The translations under genes were made by a program, and so were the position numbers. Below are positions 36,282 through 45,793 of a stretch of 64,000 bases of DNA, piece by piece. The stretch comes from Tissierella praeacuta_A (GTDB taxonomy: Bacteria > Bacillota > Clostridia > Tissierellales > Tissierellaceae). Location of the stretch: contig NZ_JBEBOY010000001.1 of NCBI RefSeq assembly GCF_040396155.1, forward strand, positions 124,001 through 188,000, written 5' to 3'. The notes under the pieces were generated by a model. The model saw nothing but the letters and a program-made list of their open reading frames with translations, had not been told where the DNA came from and did no database searches. Numbering within the stretch: the stretch's first letter is position 1; each line of letters opens with the position of its first letter.

Positions 36282-37814
36282 TTAATTGTTAATTATCAAC
36301 GATTTCCCTGTCATTTCCATTGGTTTATCTATTCCTAATAATTCTAATAATGTTGGTGCTAAATCTGCTAGTATTCCATCTTGGAGTCTTACATTCTTCT
36401 CTCCTACTAATACTAGTGGTACTTTATTGCTTGTATGAGATGTTATAGGACTGCCATCCTCATTGATTAACGCTTCTGCATTTCCATGATCTGCTGTGAT
36501 TAAAGCTTTACCGCCTTTATCCATTAGAAGTTCTATTATTTCTCCTAAACAATTATCTACAGTTTCTATCGCCTTTATTGTAGCTGATACTATTCCTGTA
36601 TGACCTACCATATCTGGATTTGCAAAATTTAATATAATTAAATCATATTTATCCATTCTCAAACGATTCAACACTTCATTCTTTACTTCTATAGCACTCA
36701 TCTCTGGCTGTAAGTCATAGGTTGCTACCTTTGGAGATGGAATTAACACCCTATCTTCATTAGCATAAGGTTCTTCTATACCACCATTGAAGAAAAATGT
36801 TACATGGGCATACTTTTCAGTTTCAGCAATTCTAAGTTGATATAATCCTTTATTGCTAATATACTCTCCTAAAGTGTTTTTAGGTGCTTCGTCACTATAA
36901 GCCACTTTTACATTCTCTATTGTTTTATCATATTCAGTCATAGTAATATAAAATGTATTTACTTTTTTACCTCTTTCAAATCCATCAAAATCATTATCTA
37001 CGAAGGCCCTAGTAATTTGTCTAGCCCTATCTGGTCTAAAATTAAAGAATATAATTGAATCATTATTATCTACAGTTCCAATAGGTTCCCCATTGTCTTT
37101 TATAACAGTAGGTATAATAAATTCATCTGTAACACCATCACTATAGGATTTTTCTATTGCTAATATAGGATTATTACTTTCATTTCCTTCTCCTAAAGTA
37201 AAGGCATCATAGGCTAGTTTTGTTCTATCCCATCTCTTATCCCTATCCATAGCATAGTATCTGCCTGAAATTGTTGCTATTTTCCCAACGCCTATTTCAT
37301 CTATTTTTCTCATTAATTCTTCTATATCTTCTTTACCAGCAGTCGGAGATACATCCCTTCCATCTAATATTGCATGTATATATACATTATCAAAATCTTG
37401 TTTTTTCATTAATTCTAATAATGCATAAAGATGAGTATTGTGGCTATGAACTCCACCTGATGATACTAAACCTATAAGATGAAGTTTTGAATTATTCTTT
37501 TTAGCATTTTCTATTGCCTCTAAGAATTCTTTCTTTTCAAAGAAATCACCATCTTTTATGGATTTGGATATTTTCGTTAAATCTTGATATATTACACGAC
37601 CTGAACCAATGTTTAAATGTCCAACTTCTGAATTACCCATTTGTCCTTCTGGAAGCCCTACTGCTAATCCAGATGCTTCCAAAGTAGTATTTGGCCACTC
37701 GCTAAAAAGTCTGTCTATATTAGGTGTACTAGCTAGTTTTACAGCATTTCCTTCATATTCTTTACCTATACCAAAGCCATCAAGTATTATTAGCATAACT
37801 GGTGTTTTAGCCAT
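36282..37814 (-). CDS. gpmI: 2,3-bisphosphoglycerate-independent phosphoglycerate mutase
   Basis: 510 residues with the alkaline-phosphatase-superfamily metal sites: LDGFGIG at the N terminus, the catalytic serine in MGNSEVGHLNIGSGR, and the C-terminal FANPDMVGHTG and TADHGNAE. It interconverts 3- and 2-phosphoglycerate using Mn. A TTG at 37826 lies inside the ribosome site; ATG at 37814 with GGAGG five bases upstream is the start. It follows tpiA by 12 bases. Confidence 0.97.
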   Translation of the reverse strand: MAKTPVMLIILDGFGIGKEYEGNAVKLASTPNIDRLFSEWPNTTLEASGLAVGLPEGQMGNSEVGHLNIGSGRVIYQDLTKISKSIKDGDFFEKKEFLEAIENAKKNNSKLHLIGLVSSGGVHSHNTHLYALLELMKKQDFDNVYIHAILDGRDVSPTAGKEDIEELMRKIDEIGVGKIATISGRYYAMDRDKRWDRTKLAYDAFTLGEGNESNNPILAIEKSYSDGVTDEFIIPTVIKDNGEPIGTVDNNDSIIFFNFRPDRARQITRAFVDNDFDGFERGKKVNTFYITMTEYDKTIENVKVAYSDEAPKNTLGEYISNKGLYQLRIAETEKYAHVTFFFNGGIEEPYANEDRVLIPSPKVATYDLQPEMSAIEVKNEVLNRLRMDKYDLIILNFANPDMVGHTGIVSATIKAIETVDNCLGEIIELLMDKGGKALITADHGNAEALINEDGSPITSHTSNKVPLVLVGEKNVRLQDGILADLAPTLLELLGIDKPMEMTGKSLIINN

Positions 37815-37826
37815 ATTGTCCTCCAA

Positions 37827-38570
37827 TTAAAAATTTATTAAATCTGCAAAATCTTTCCCTACTAAACTGGCTCCTCCAACTAATGCACCGTCTATTTCAC
37901 CTTTATCCATTAATTCTTTTATATTGCTTGGTTTCACAGAGCCACCATATTGGATTCTAATTACATCTTTCTTATTTTTATATTTACTTCCTATGGTTTC
38001 TCTTATAAAGCCAATCATATTATTAGCATCATCTGAAGAAGCAGTCTTACCTGTACCTATAGCCCAAATTGGCTCATAGGCAATAACTATATTATCTAAA
38101 TCTTTTTCTTCTATGTCTTCGAAAGCTTTTAGTATTTGTTTTTTTACTATTTCATTTTGAATATTTGCTTCTCTTTCTTCTAAAGTTTCTCCTACACAAA
38201 CTATTGGCTTAATGCCATAAGAAATTGCAGTCTTTATTTTTTTGTTTACTGTAGTATCTGTTTCATTAAAATATTGACGTCTTTCTGAATGACCTATTAT
38301 TACATAATCAATATCCAATTCCTTTAACATCTTTGGAGAAATTTCACCTGTAAAGGCTCCTTTTTCTTCCCAGTGCATATTTTGAGCACCTAGTTTTATA
38401 TTTGTATTTTCAATAGCTTTTTTAATTTCTGAAAGACAAATAAATGGTACACAAATTACTGCTTCAACATCTTGGTTTAATTTATGAGATTTAATTTCTT
38501 CTACTAGTTCTATACCTTCTTTTATTGTATTATTCATCTTCCAATTTCCTGCTATTATAGGAGTTCGCAT
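37827..38570 (-). CDS. tpiA: triosephosphate isomerase
   Basis: 247 residues with IIAGNWKMN (Asn and Lys), the histidine in VIIGHSERRQYF, and the catalytic glutamate in IAYEPIWAIGTGK. It interconverts dihydroxyacetone phosphate and glyceraldehyde-3-phosphate. GGGGG is spaced for the ATG at 38570 rather than 38576. It is 15-20 bases downstream of pgk in the same operon. Confidence 0.97.
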   Translation of the reverse strand: MRTPIIAGNWKMNNTIKEGIELVEEIKSHKLNQDVEAVICVPFICLSEIKKAIENTNIKLGAQNMHWEEKGAFTGEISPKMLKELDIDYVIIGHSERRQYFNETDTTVNKKIKTAISYGIKPIVCVGETLEEREANIQNEIVKKQILKAFEDIEEKDLDNIVIAYEPIWAIGTGKTASSDDANNMIGFIRETIGSKYKNKKDVIRIQYGGSVKPSNIKELMDKGEIDGALVGGASLVGKDFADLINF

Positions 38571-38591
38571 ATTCATCCCCCTTTTTATTTA

Positions 38592-39785
38592 CTATTTTTC
38601 ACTTATTGCATCGATACCTGGTAAAATTTTTCCTTCAAGAAGTTCTAAGGAAGCTCCTCCACCTGTGGAAATATGAGTCATTTTACCTGCATAACCTGAT
38701 TTTTCAACTGCTGAAGCAGAATCTCCGCCGCCTACTATAGTTATACCGTCTGATTCTGCCATAGCCTTTGCAATAGCATCTGTACCTTTTTTGAAATTTT
38801 CCATTTCAAATACTCCCATAGGTCCATTCCATATTATAGTTTTTGATTCTTTGATTGTATTCGAGAATAATTCTATAGACTTTTCACCTATATCTAAACC
38901 CATCATATCTTCTGGTATACTGTCTATGTCAACAGTTTTAAATTCCGTATCATTTTTAAATTCTTTTGCAACTACTACATCTACTGGCAACATTAATTTA
39001 ACATTATTGTCTTTCGCTTTCTTTAATAATACATTTGCCAAATCAATCTTATCCTCTTCTAATAGAGACTTTCCTATTTCATGTCCTTGTGCCTTTAGAA
39101 AAGTATAAGCCATACCTCCACCAACTATTATTATATCTACTTTATTTATAAGGTTTTCTATTACACCTATTTTGTCAGATACTTTAGCACCACCTAAGAT
39201 TGCTACAAAAAGTCTTTCAGGTGACTCTAAAGCCTTACCCATAACAGATATTTCTTTCTCTACTAAAAATCCTACAGCAGATGGTAAATAAGTGGATACA
39301 CCTACATTAGATGCGTGGGATCTATGGGAAGTTCCGAAGGCATCATTTACATATAAATCTCCTAATGAAGCTAAATCCTTTGCAAAATCTTCTCCATTTT
39401 TTTCTTCTTCTTTTCTAAATCTTGTATTTTCAAGTAGTAAAACATCACCATCTTCCATAGCCTCTACTTGTTTCTTAACTGTATTAGATACAACACTATC
39501 GTCCTCTGCAAATATAACTTCCTTATTAAGTAATTCTGTTAATCTATCTCTTACTGCTTTTAATGAATATTTTTTATTTGCTTCTCCCTTCGGTCTGCCT
39601 AAATGTGACATGAGTATAACTTTTGCATCTTTATCTATTAGATAATTTATAGTTGGCAGTGAAGATTTTATCCTTATATCATCTGTGATTTTACCTTCTC
39701 CGTCCATAGGCACATTAAAATCACATCTAACTAATACTTTTTTTCCTGCAAAATTTAAATCCTTTAACGATTTTTTATTTAGCAT
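38592..39785 (-). CDS. pgk: phosphoglycerate kinase
   Basis: 397 residues. VRCDFNVPMDGEGKITDD, LMSHLGRPKG and the C-terminal nucleotide motif GGGDSASAVEKSG are typical, as is the hinge GPMGVFE. It makes ATP from 1,3-bisphosphoglycerate. GGGGG precedes ATG. A perfect 22-bp inverted repeat lies in the 76-base gap after gapA. Confidence 0.97.
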   Translation of the reverse strand: MLNKKSLKDLNFAGKKVLVRCDFNVPMDGEGKITDDIRIKSSLPTINYLIDKDAKVILMSHLGRPKGEANKKYSLKAVRDRLTELLNKEVIFAEDDSVVSNTVKKQVEAMEDGDVLLLENTRFRKEEEKNGEDFAKDLASLGDLYVNDAFGTSHRSHASNVGVSTYLPSAVGFLVEKEISVMGKALESPERLFVAILGGAKVSDKIGVIENLINKVDIIIVGGGMAYTFLKAQGHEIGKSLLEEDKIDLANVLLKKAKDNNVKLMLPVDVVVAKEFKNDTEFKTVDIDSIPEDMMGLDIGEKSIELFSNTIKESKTIIWNGPMGVFEMENFKKGTDAIAKAMAESDGITIVGGGDSASAVEKSGYAGKMTHISTGGGASLELLEGKILPGIDAISEK

Positions 39786-39813
39786 TTTAATTCCCCCACA
39801 CTAATATTTGAAC

Positions 39814-39858
39814 AATAAGTATCATTTTTGGTGCCTGGCACCAAAAATGATACTTATT
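39814..39858. repeat. perfect palindrome between gapA and pgk
   Basis: Arms 39814-39835 and 39837-39858 are 22-bp perfect reverse complements around a single T, with the core GGTGCCTGGCACC. It ends three bases before the gapA stop codon. The core resembles REP-like palindromes known near Y1 transposases in Firmicutes; as RNA it would be a very stable hairpin that could attenuate or process the gapA-pgk transcript. Confidence 0.85.
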
Positions 39859-39861
39859 AGA

Positions 39862-40866
39862 TTATTTGTTTGCTACTAATTTTGCAAGGTCTACTACTCT
39901 TTCAGAATATCCCCACTCATTGTCATACCATGAAACTACTTTAACCATGTTATCTATAACCATAGTTGATAATCCATCTACTATTGATGAATGAGAATCT
40001 CCAATATAATCTGATGATACTAATGGTTCATCGGAATATCCTAATATACCTTTTAATTCTCCTTCACTAGCTGCTTTTAATACATTATTTATTTCTTCTG
40101 CTGTAGCTTGCTTTTCTACTTCAAATACTACGTCTACCATGGAAACTGTAGGTACTGGAACTCTTACTGAGAAACCATTAAGTTTTCCTTTTAATTCTGG
40201 AAGAACTAATGCTACAGCCTTTGCAGCTCCTGTTGTTGTAGGAACAATATTTTGTGCTGCTGTTCTAGCACGTCTAAGGTCTTTATGTCTTTTATCTAGT
40301 ATTTGTTGGTCATTTGTATAAGCATGAATTGTAGTCATTAAGCCTTTTTTAATACCAAACTTCTCTAATATTACCTTAGCTACTGGTGCTAGACAGTTTG
40401 TTGTACATGAAGCATTTGAAATAATATGATGATTATCTGGATCATATTTATCTTCATTTACTCCTAATACTATTGTAATATCCTCGTCCTTAGCTGGAGC
40501 AGTTATAATAACTTTTTTAGCTCCTGCTTCAATATGTTTAGATAATCCTTTTCTATCTCTAAAAGCACCTGTTGAATCAATTACCAATTCAACACCTAGT
40601 TCTTTCCAAGGAATTTCAACTGGATCTCTATGAGCTACTACCTTAATCTTTTTACCATTTATGATAAATCCATCTTCTGCCACTTCTATAGTGCCATTGA
40701 ATTTTCTATACATAGTATCATATTTAAATAGATGAGCTAGGTCTTCTAAATTACCTGATGCGTTTATTGCTACTATTTCAAATTCGTCTACACCATTTTC
40801 TGCATAAGCTCTTAATACATCTCTACCAATTCTACCAAATCCACTTAAACCAACCTTCATTGCCAT
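39862..40866 (-). CDS. gapA: glyceraldehyde-3-phosphate dehydrogenase
   Basis: 334 residues with the Rossmann start VGLSGFGRIGRDVLRAY and the catalytic cysteine in SNASCTTNCLAPV. NAD-dependent oxidation of glyceraldehyde-3-phosphate in glycolysis. AGGAGGAG precedes ATG. It is the first enzyme gene after the regulator and is separated from pgk by a large palindrome, consistent with higher gapA expression. Confidence 0.97.
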   Translation of the reverse strand: MAMKVGLSGFGRIGRDVLRAYAENGVDEFEIVAINASGNLEDLAHLFKYDTMYRKFNGTIEVAEDGFIINGKKIKVVAHRDPVEIPWKELGVELVIDSTGAFRDRKGLSKHIEAGAKKVIITAPAKDEDITIVLGVNEDKYDPDNHHIISNASCTTNCLAPVAKVILEKFGIKKGLMTTIHAYTNDQQILDKRHKDLRRARTAAQNIVPTTTGAAKAVALVLPELKGKLNGFSVRVPVPTVSMVDVVFEVEKQATAEEINNVLKAASEGELKGILGYSDEPLVSSDYIGDSHSSIVDGLSTMVIDNMVKVVSWYDNEWGYSERVVDLAKLVANK

Positions 40867-40913
40867 AAAAAACTCCTCCTATTTATTTATATTTTTACTT
40901 TTTATATCTTTAG

Positions 40914-41948
40914 CTACTTAGTAGCCTTGTTTACAATTTTAAGTATTTTTCTTGCTGCTGATTCATCTGTTATTAAAGTCATATTTTTATTTAATGTAGA
41001 TACAGAAAGTATGGCCTCTGCCTTTTCTTCCCCTCCTGCAACTCCAATAACATCATTTAATCCCTTGAACTTATCTAGAGATAATCCAATGGTTTTAAAT
41101 TCCCAAATCTCTTTACCTCTAATGTCAAAATAATGACCTAATGCTTCTGATACTGCTCCCTCATTGATTAAGGCTTCTATTCTTTCCTTTGATAGATTTC
41201 TTCTCTTTGCCATTGTATCTGCTCTGCCAATGCCAAATATAAGGATATTCATATTGTTGAGTATTTCTACTGTTTCTCTAATTTCTTCATTCCTTAACAT
41301 AAGCTCTAAAGCTTCTTCTTCTAACCTATCTGGTACATATAATAATCTATAAGAACCTCCTAATTGTTGTCCAAGCTTTGCAGCTATGGAGTTGGATTGA
41401 GTCTCTACATCTCGGCCTAATCCACCTCTTGCAGGTATAACTACTATGTCTCTACTCTTATTATCAGATGTAACTTCCTCAGCTACAACAGCCATTGTAC
41501 TTCCACCAGTTATACCTATTATATCTTTATCCTCAATACTATCTTTTAATATCTTAGATGTAACTTTTCCCATATCCTTTAGGACCATATTATTTTGTGC
41601 AGAATCTCCTGGAACTATGATTATTTTCTTTATTCCGAGTAGCTTTTCTAATTTTTCCTCTAATTTTGGAATACCCTTTAGATTGCTGTAAATTGAGTGA
41701 AGATTACTTAGAACTTTCTTTCCATCTTCGGTAATATACATACCCATTAAATCTATGTTTAATAAGCCTTGATTTTTTAAGATTCCTACCTCATCCCTTA
41801 CAGTTCTTTCTTTAAATCCTAGCTCTCCTGACAAGGCTCTTCTGCCTATTGGTTGATTATAGGAAATAGATCTTAAAATAAGATATCTTTTTTCGATTAT
41901 CTCAATTATTTCTGGAGTTATCTTTTTTAATAATTCTAGTACTTCCAT
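40914..41948 (-). CDS. cggR: SorC/DeoR-family sugar-binding regulator, CggR-type
   Basis: About 344 residues: N-terminal winged helix (about 1-75; RALSGELGFKERTVRDEVGIL) and a SorC sugar-binding domain (IIVPGDSAQNN, IGITGGSTMAVVAEEV, VVIPARGGLGRDVETQ). CggR of Bacillus subtilis represses gapA operons until fructose-1,6-bisphosphate releases it. The position immediately before gapA and the operator-like repeats at 41986-42023 support this role. GAGGTGA sets ATG at 41948 rather than 41963. Confidence 0.9.
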   Translation of the reverse strand: MEVLELLKKITPEIIEIIEKRYLILRSISYNQPIGRRALSGELGFKERTVRDEVGILKNQGLLNIDLMGMYITEDGKKVLSNLHSIYSNLKGIPKLEEKLEKLLGIKKIIIVPGDSAQNNMVLKDMGKVTSKILKDSIEDKDIIGITGGSTMAVVAEEVTSDNKSRDIVVIPARGGLGRDVETQSNSIAAKLGQQLGGSYRLLYVPDRLEEEALELMLRNEEIRETVEILNNMNILIFGIGRADTMAKRRNLSKERIEALINEGAVSEALGHYFDIRGKEIWEFKTIGLSLDKFKGLNDVIGVAGGEEKAEAILSVSTLNKNMTLITDESAARKILKIVNKATK

Positions 41949-41985
41949 AAAATCACCTCTCAATGAGAAAACTTATTTAATGGTT

Positions 41986-42023
41986 GGTCATTTTTTGACC
42001 CACATATCTATTTTTTGTCCCAC
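41986..42023 (-). promoter_or_regulatory. CggR-like operator, two tandem sites
   Basis: On the minus strand GTGGGACAAAAAAT and GTGGGTCAAAAAATGACC repeat at a 20-base interval, matching the GGGAC-N6-TGTCC architecture of the B. subtilis CggR operator. They lie downstream of the promoter at 42065-42093 and upstream of the regulator start, so binding would block elongation or autoregulate. Confidence 0.75.
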
Positions 42024-42064
42024 TTATATTAAATAAATGGCAGAATACAAATTCTACCACTTAC

Positions 42065-42093
42065 AGTATATCCTAATTTTATTTTTTATGCAA
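42065..42093 (-). promoter_or_regulatory. promoter of the cggR-gapA-pgk-tpiA-gpmI-eno operon
   Basis: TTGCAT (42093-42088), 17-base spacer, TATACT (42070-42065) on the minus strand. A small hairpin GGTAGAAT/ATTCTGCC follows in the leader. Confidence 0.7.
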
Positions 42094-42112
42094 TATCAAA
42101 ATAAAATTATAT

Positions 42113-43489
42113 TTAATATCTTCTTCTCATTGAAGATGAAGGTATACAAAGCTCATCTCTATATTTTGCAACAGTTCTTCTAGAAATGTTTACACCCTGT
42201 ATTTTTAATAATTCCGATATTTTTTGATCACTATATGGTTTTTTAGGATCTTCATTATCTATAATTCCTTTTAATGTAACCTTAATACTAGCTGAAGATA
42301 TATCTCCTTCATCTCCCAATATTCCTGAAGAAAAGAAATATTTTAACTCAAATAAACCTCTCGGAGTTTGTACATATTTTCCATTTGTTGCTCTGGATAC
42401 AGTGGATTCATGCATATCAATATCATCTGCTATATCTTTTAATGTTAAGGGCTTTAATGCTATTTCACCTTCAATAAAAAAACTTTTCTGAAATTTCAAT
42501 ATGGATTCTATCACTCTTCTAATTGTATTTCTTCTTTGTTCTATACTTCTAATAACCCACATTGCAGAGTTAAACTTTTCATTGAGAAAGTCTATTGTCT
42601 TTTTATCTCCACCTGACTTCATCAACTCTTTATAATAATTATTTATATTGAGTCTAGGTCCTGCAACATCATTTAATATCACAACAAATTCTCCATCTAA
42701 TAATTTAATTTCAGCATCAGGAAGAACATATCTTATGTCATCTGAATCACTTCTAAAAGACCTTCCTGGTTTAGGTTCCAATCTCTTTATATAGTCACAG
42801 GCCTCTTGAACTTCTTTTAAATCAAGATTTAATTCTTTGGAAATCTTTAATATTCTATTATATCCAAGGTCTTCTAAATAATCTTCGATTATTCTAACAA
42901 TATAATAGTCTACATCCGGCTTATTCCTTACTTGTATTGACAAACACTCTTTTAAATTTCTCGCTCCTACTCCTGCTGGCTCAAATGCTTGCACAATATC
43001 TAGTACTATTTCCACCTCTTCTTGTCCACATTTCATAAATTTTGCAATTTCTTCTGTAGAAACAGTAAGGTATCCATTTTCATCAATATTTTGTATAATA
43101 TTTTCCGCTATTTTATATTCCCTATTTTCCAATGGAATAAGTCTTAACTGTAACATCAAATGCTCTTTTAATGTAGGTTCATAGGATACAAAGGATTCAT
43201 AATTATATTCCTTTATATTTTTATCAACCTGGGGCCTATAACTAATATCGTCATACTTTTCAAAATATTCTTTCCAGTCTATTTCATTATCATTTGTATA
43301 TTTATCCAAATTATCGAATTCCTCGGAGGAATTCAATGACTCAAGCATAGGATTTTCTTCCATTTCGTTAGTTATATATTCCTTCAGTTCTAGGCTATTG
43401 AATTGAAGCAATTCTATTGCCTGTCTTAATTCTGGTGTCATTATCAACTTCTGTGATTGCTCAAGGGTTAAATCATAACTAAGTCTCAT
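42113..43489 (-). CDS. rpoN: RNA polymerase sigma-54 factor
   Basis: About 458 residues. The N-terminal glutamine-rich region I (LEQSQKLIMTPELRQAIELLQF), the core-binding region and the DNA-binding region are all present, and the C terminus carries the RpoN box SRRTVAKYRDEL. Sigma-54 needs enhancer-binding ATPases, none of which are in this window. A TTG at 43498 is possible, but GGAGG spacing suits the ATG at 43489. It lies upstream of cggR, as in several Clostridia. Confidence 0.96.
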   Translation of the reverse strand: MRLSYDLTLEQSQKLIMTPELRQAIELLQFNSLELKEYITNEMEENPMLESLNSSEEFDNLDKYTNDNEIDWKEYFEKYDDISYRPQVDKNIKEYNYESFVSYEPTLKEHLMLQLRLIPLENREYKIAENIIQNIDENGYLTVSTEEIAKFMKCGQEEVEIVLDIVQAFEPAGVGARNLKECLSIQVRNKPDVDYYIVRIIEDYLEDLGYNRILKISKELNLDLKEVQEACDYIKRLEPKPGRSFRSDSDDIRYVLPDAEIKLLDGEFVVILNDVAGPRLNINNYYKELMKSGGDKKTIDFLNEKFNSAMWVIRSIEQRRNTIRRVIESILKFQKSFFIEGEIALKPLTLKDIADDIDMHESTVSRATNGKYVQTPRGLFELKYFFSSGILGDEGDISSASIKVTLKGIIDNEDPKKPYSDQKISELLKIQGVNISRRTVAKYRDELCIPSSSMRRRY

Positions 43490-43523
43490 CCAGCTCAATC
43501 CTCCAGATATTATTTATATAATT

Positions 43524-43551
43524 ATATTATATCAGAAATTTAGCATAGTAC
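43524..43551 (-). promoter_or_regulatory. rpoN promoter
   Basis: TTGTAC (43551-43546), 16-base spacer and TATAAT (43529-43524) on the minus strand. Confidence 0.6.
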
Positions 43552-43694
43552 AAAATAAAATAAGACAAGTAACCGTTGATTTTAAAGTATTTTGCATTTA
43601 TTGATCAATTTTTGTCAGAATTTTTCTATTTTTCCAACCCGTGTTAAATACTTTTCAAACTTTTCTATAGCAAATGAAATTTATAAATAAAAAT

Positions 43695-43718
43695 AGAGCT
43701 ATATTTAATACTAGCTCT
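43695..43718 (-). terminator. terminator of the small exported protein gene
   Basis: AGAGCTA/TAGCTCT, 10-base loop, followed by ATTTTTATTT on the minus strand, 42 bases after the gene stop. Confidence 0.7.
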
Positions 43719-43759
43719 TTAATAATATATTAAGTATCTTATAATATAATATCTAATAT

Positions 43760-44371
43760 TTAATCTATATCCATTAAGATTTCTCTATATTTTACTATAT
43801 TATCTTTTTCACTTTCTTTTAATTCTTTTTTAATATTTAAAACTAACTTCTTTTTATTATCTCTTCGTAAAATATGAAGCTGATCTTTCTCTGCTTTTCT
43901 AGTTGGTCCATAAGCATATTTAACTAATTTCACAATACTTATATTTTCAAATTCATTTAATAGTATACTTTTATTAATTTCTGATATAGTTGCATATTCC
44001 TTATCTCCAATCATTACAACTGGTAATTTATTAATCTGGTCTAAATTCATTAGATTACCTAATTTCTCATAATCAATAATTTCTATAGTATTAAACTCAT
44101 TTTTTAAAATAAGTTCTTCATTATTATTAAGGTTACTTGTATATCCTAAAAAATTTAGATATTCATCAACTGGAACAATACAATCTGTAAGTTCATCTTT
44201 ACGATTATATTCAATAAACCAGTATTCACTAAGAATAGAATTTTTTGTACTGTTGACCCTTTTTATAGAACTTTCAACCCTTTTATGTTGAGTGTCTTCT
44301 GCAGCAAATGATACTTGAATAAAAATAAAGAAGACCAATAGAAAAAATGCTGTTTTTCTAAAATATCTCAT
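43760..44371 (-). CDS. exported protein of unknown function
   Basis: 203 residues with a clear signal peptide (FFLLVFFIFIQVSFAA). The rest has LPVVMIGDKEYATISEINK, which resembles the strand-turn pattern of copper-amine-oxidase-N-like stalk domains, but the match is weak and I do not assign a function. The C terminus is lysine-rich. GGAGGAG precedes ATG. It stands alone between rpoN and the nucleoside transporter, with its own terminator. Confidence 0.7.
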   Translation of the reverse strand: MRYFRKTAFFLLVFFIFIQVSFAAEDTQHKRVESSIKRVNSTKNSILSEYWFIEYNRKDELTDCIVPVDEYLNFLGYTSNLNNNEELILKNEFNTIEIIDYEKLGNLMNLDQINKLPVVMIGDKEYATISEINKSILLNEFENISIVKLVKYAYGPTRKAEKDQLHILRRDNKKKLVLNIKKELKESEKDNIVKYREILMDID

Positions 44372-44827
44372 TTAAAATCTCCTCCTTGTAAATATAATTT
44401 AGATGAGTCAAAATAAATAATTAGAATGATATTATATAGCATATTTAAAATGCAGTTATACTTGTTTGTAAACTAACTTGATTTTCTTAAATATGGGAAT
44501 AATTATGCTTTATGAGTTAGAATATTTATATTAAATCTATAAATATTGATTAAAATAAAGTGGCTAATAAGATATGTAATAATTTCAGATGCAATATTAG
44601 CTAATCCTTTTGAATTTATCTGAGATTATCTATTACCTTCATTGTATCATAACAATAAACTTTATCAAGAACAAATATTTTAGTATTTTGGATTAAATAT
44701 TTAATAGTACCTTTAAATAATCCCAAGAAATATATAGAAAGGACCTATTAAAATAGATTCTTTAATGTCTATCTAATAGGTCCTCTTTTGTATAAATCAA
44801 TTTTTTTATCCAAATTAATATAACAAT
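44372..44827. other. gene-free spacer
   Basis: About 455 AT-rich bases. Apart from the hairpin at 44740-44784 I see no gene, RNA or repeat in it. Confidence 0.6.
44740..44784. terminator. terminator downstream of the nucleoside transporter operon
   Basis: AGGACCTATTA (44740-44750) pairs with TAATAGGTCCT (44774-44784), with an inner AATAGA/TCTAT stem. T-rich bases follow on both strands. Confidence 0.7.
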
Positions 44828-45793
44828 CTATCTTTGAGATTTATCATATGGTATACCTTCTGCTTTTGGTGCCCTTGATTTCTTTGAGGTAAATGCAAGA
44901 ACCACCATTGTAGCTATATAAGGTAACATTTTGTAATACGTTTGATTAATTCCTAGATTAGCTAAAAAAGGTATTAAGGAAACGGAATATGCCAAGGTCC
45001 TTAAAAATGCAAAGAACAGTGCTGCAAAAAAAATCTTTATTGGCTTCCATTGTCCAAAAATCATTACTGCTAAAGCTAAAAATCCAAATCCAGCTACTCC
45101 AGTATGTCCATTTACATTCCCATCCATGACTCCTACTGAATAGAAGAATCCTCCGATACCACCTAAGATACCTGAAATACTAGTACCTGCATACCTCATT
45201 CTGTGAACATTGATACCTACGGAATCAGCTGCATGAGGATGTTCACCACATGCTCTTAATCTTAGACCAAATTTTGTTTTATAGAACACTATAACTGTGA
45301 TTATAAGAAATACTACACTAATCATAACTGTAAGATAAGTTCTCTGAAAAAACATCTGACCTAGTACTGGTATTTTCCCTAAAACAGGTATTTCCCGAAT
45401 ATAAAAGTTCATGTTTGTAGTTATACCATCACTGGTGAAAAACATCTTTGCAAATAATAATATTACTGCGGGAATAAGCATATTAAGAGAAGTACCAGTA
45501 ATAACTTGGTCTGCTTTCATAGTAACCGCCGCAAAGGATAAAAGTAAGGAATAAATTAAACCTGCCAATGCAGCAACTAGCATTCCTAAAAGTAGAACAG
45601 TTTGAGGATTCATACCTGAATCTTGAACAAAGTAAACAAATAATGCTCCAAAAAATGCTCCAAAAAGCATTATACCCTCAAGAGCAATATTTACTACTCC
45701 ACCGATTTCACTAAACATACCGCCTAAAGCTACAAGAAGTAGTGGCATTGCTACAGGAAGCATATTTTGAATTAAATAATATACGGTTTCCAT
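44828..45793 (-). CDS. nupQ: nucleoside ABC transporter permease (NupQ/YufQ-type)
   Basis: 321 residues with about eight to nine membrane helices and the branched-chain/BMP permease pattern EIGGVVNIALEGIMLFGAFF and LRACGEHPHAADSVGINVHRMRYAG. It pairs with the permease encoded just upstream; the stop of one and start of the other share a base. The operon order binding protein, ATPase, permease, permease matches B. subtilis nupNOPQ, a guanosine importer, although the nucleoside taken up here is not known. Confidence 0.9.
   Translation of the reverse strand: METVYYLIQNMLPVAMPLLLVALGGMFSEIGGVVNIALEGIMLFGAFFGALFVYFVQDSGMNPQTVLLLGMLVAALAGLIYSLLLSFAAVTMKADQVITGTSLNMLIPAVILLFAKMFFTSDGITTNMNFYIREIPVLGKIPVLGQMFFQRTYLTVMISVVFLIITVIVFYKTKFGLRLRACGEHPHAADSVGINVHRMRYAGTSISGILGGIGGFFYSVGVMDGNVNGHTGVAGFGFLALAVMIFGQWKPIKIFFAALFFAFLRTLAYSVSLIPFLANLGINQTYYKMLPYIATMVVLAFTSKKSRAPKAEGIPYDKSQR

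Noticed and set aside
36097..36296. Definite MITE between gpmI and eno
   Set aside because: The inverted repeats are low-complexity AT sequence and imperfect; without other copies the claim cannot be supported.
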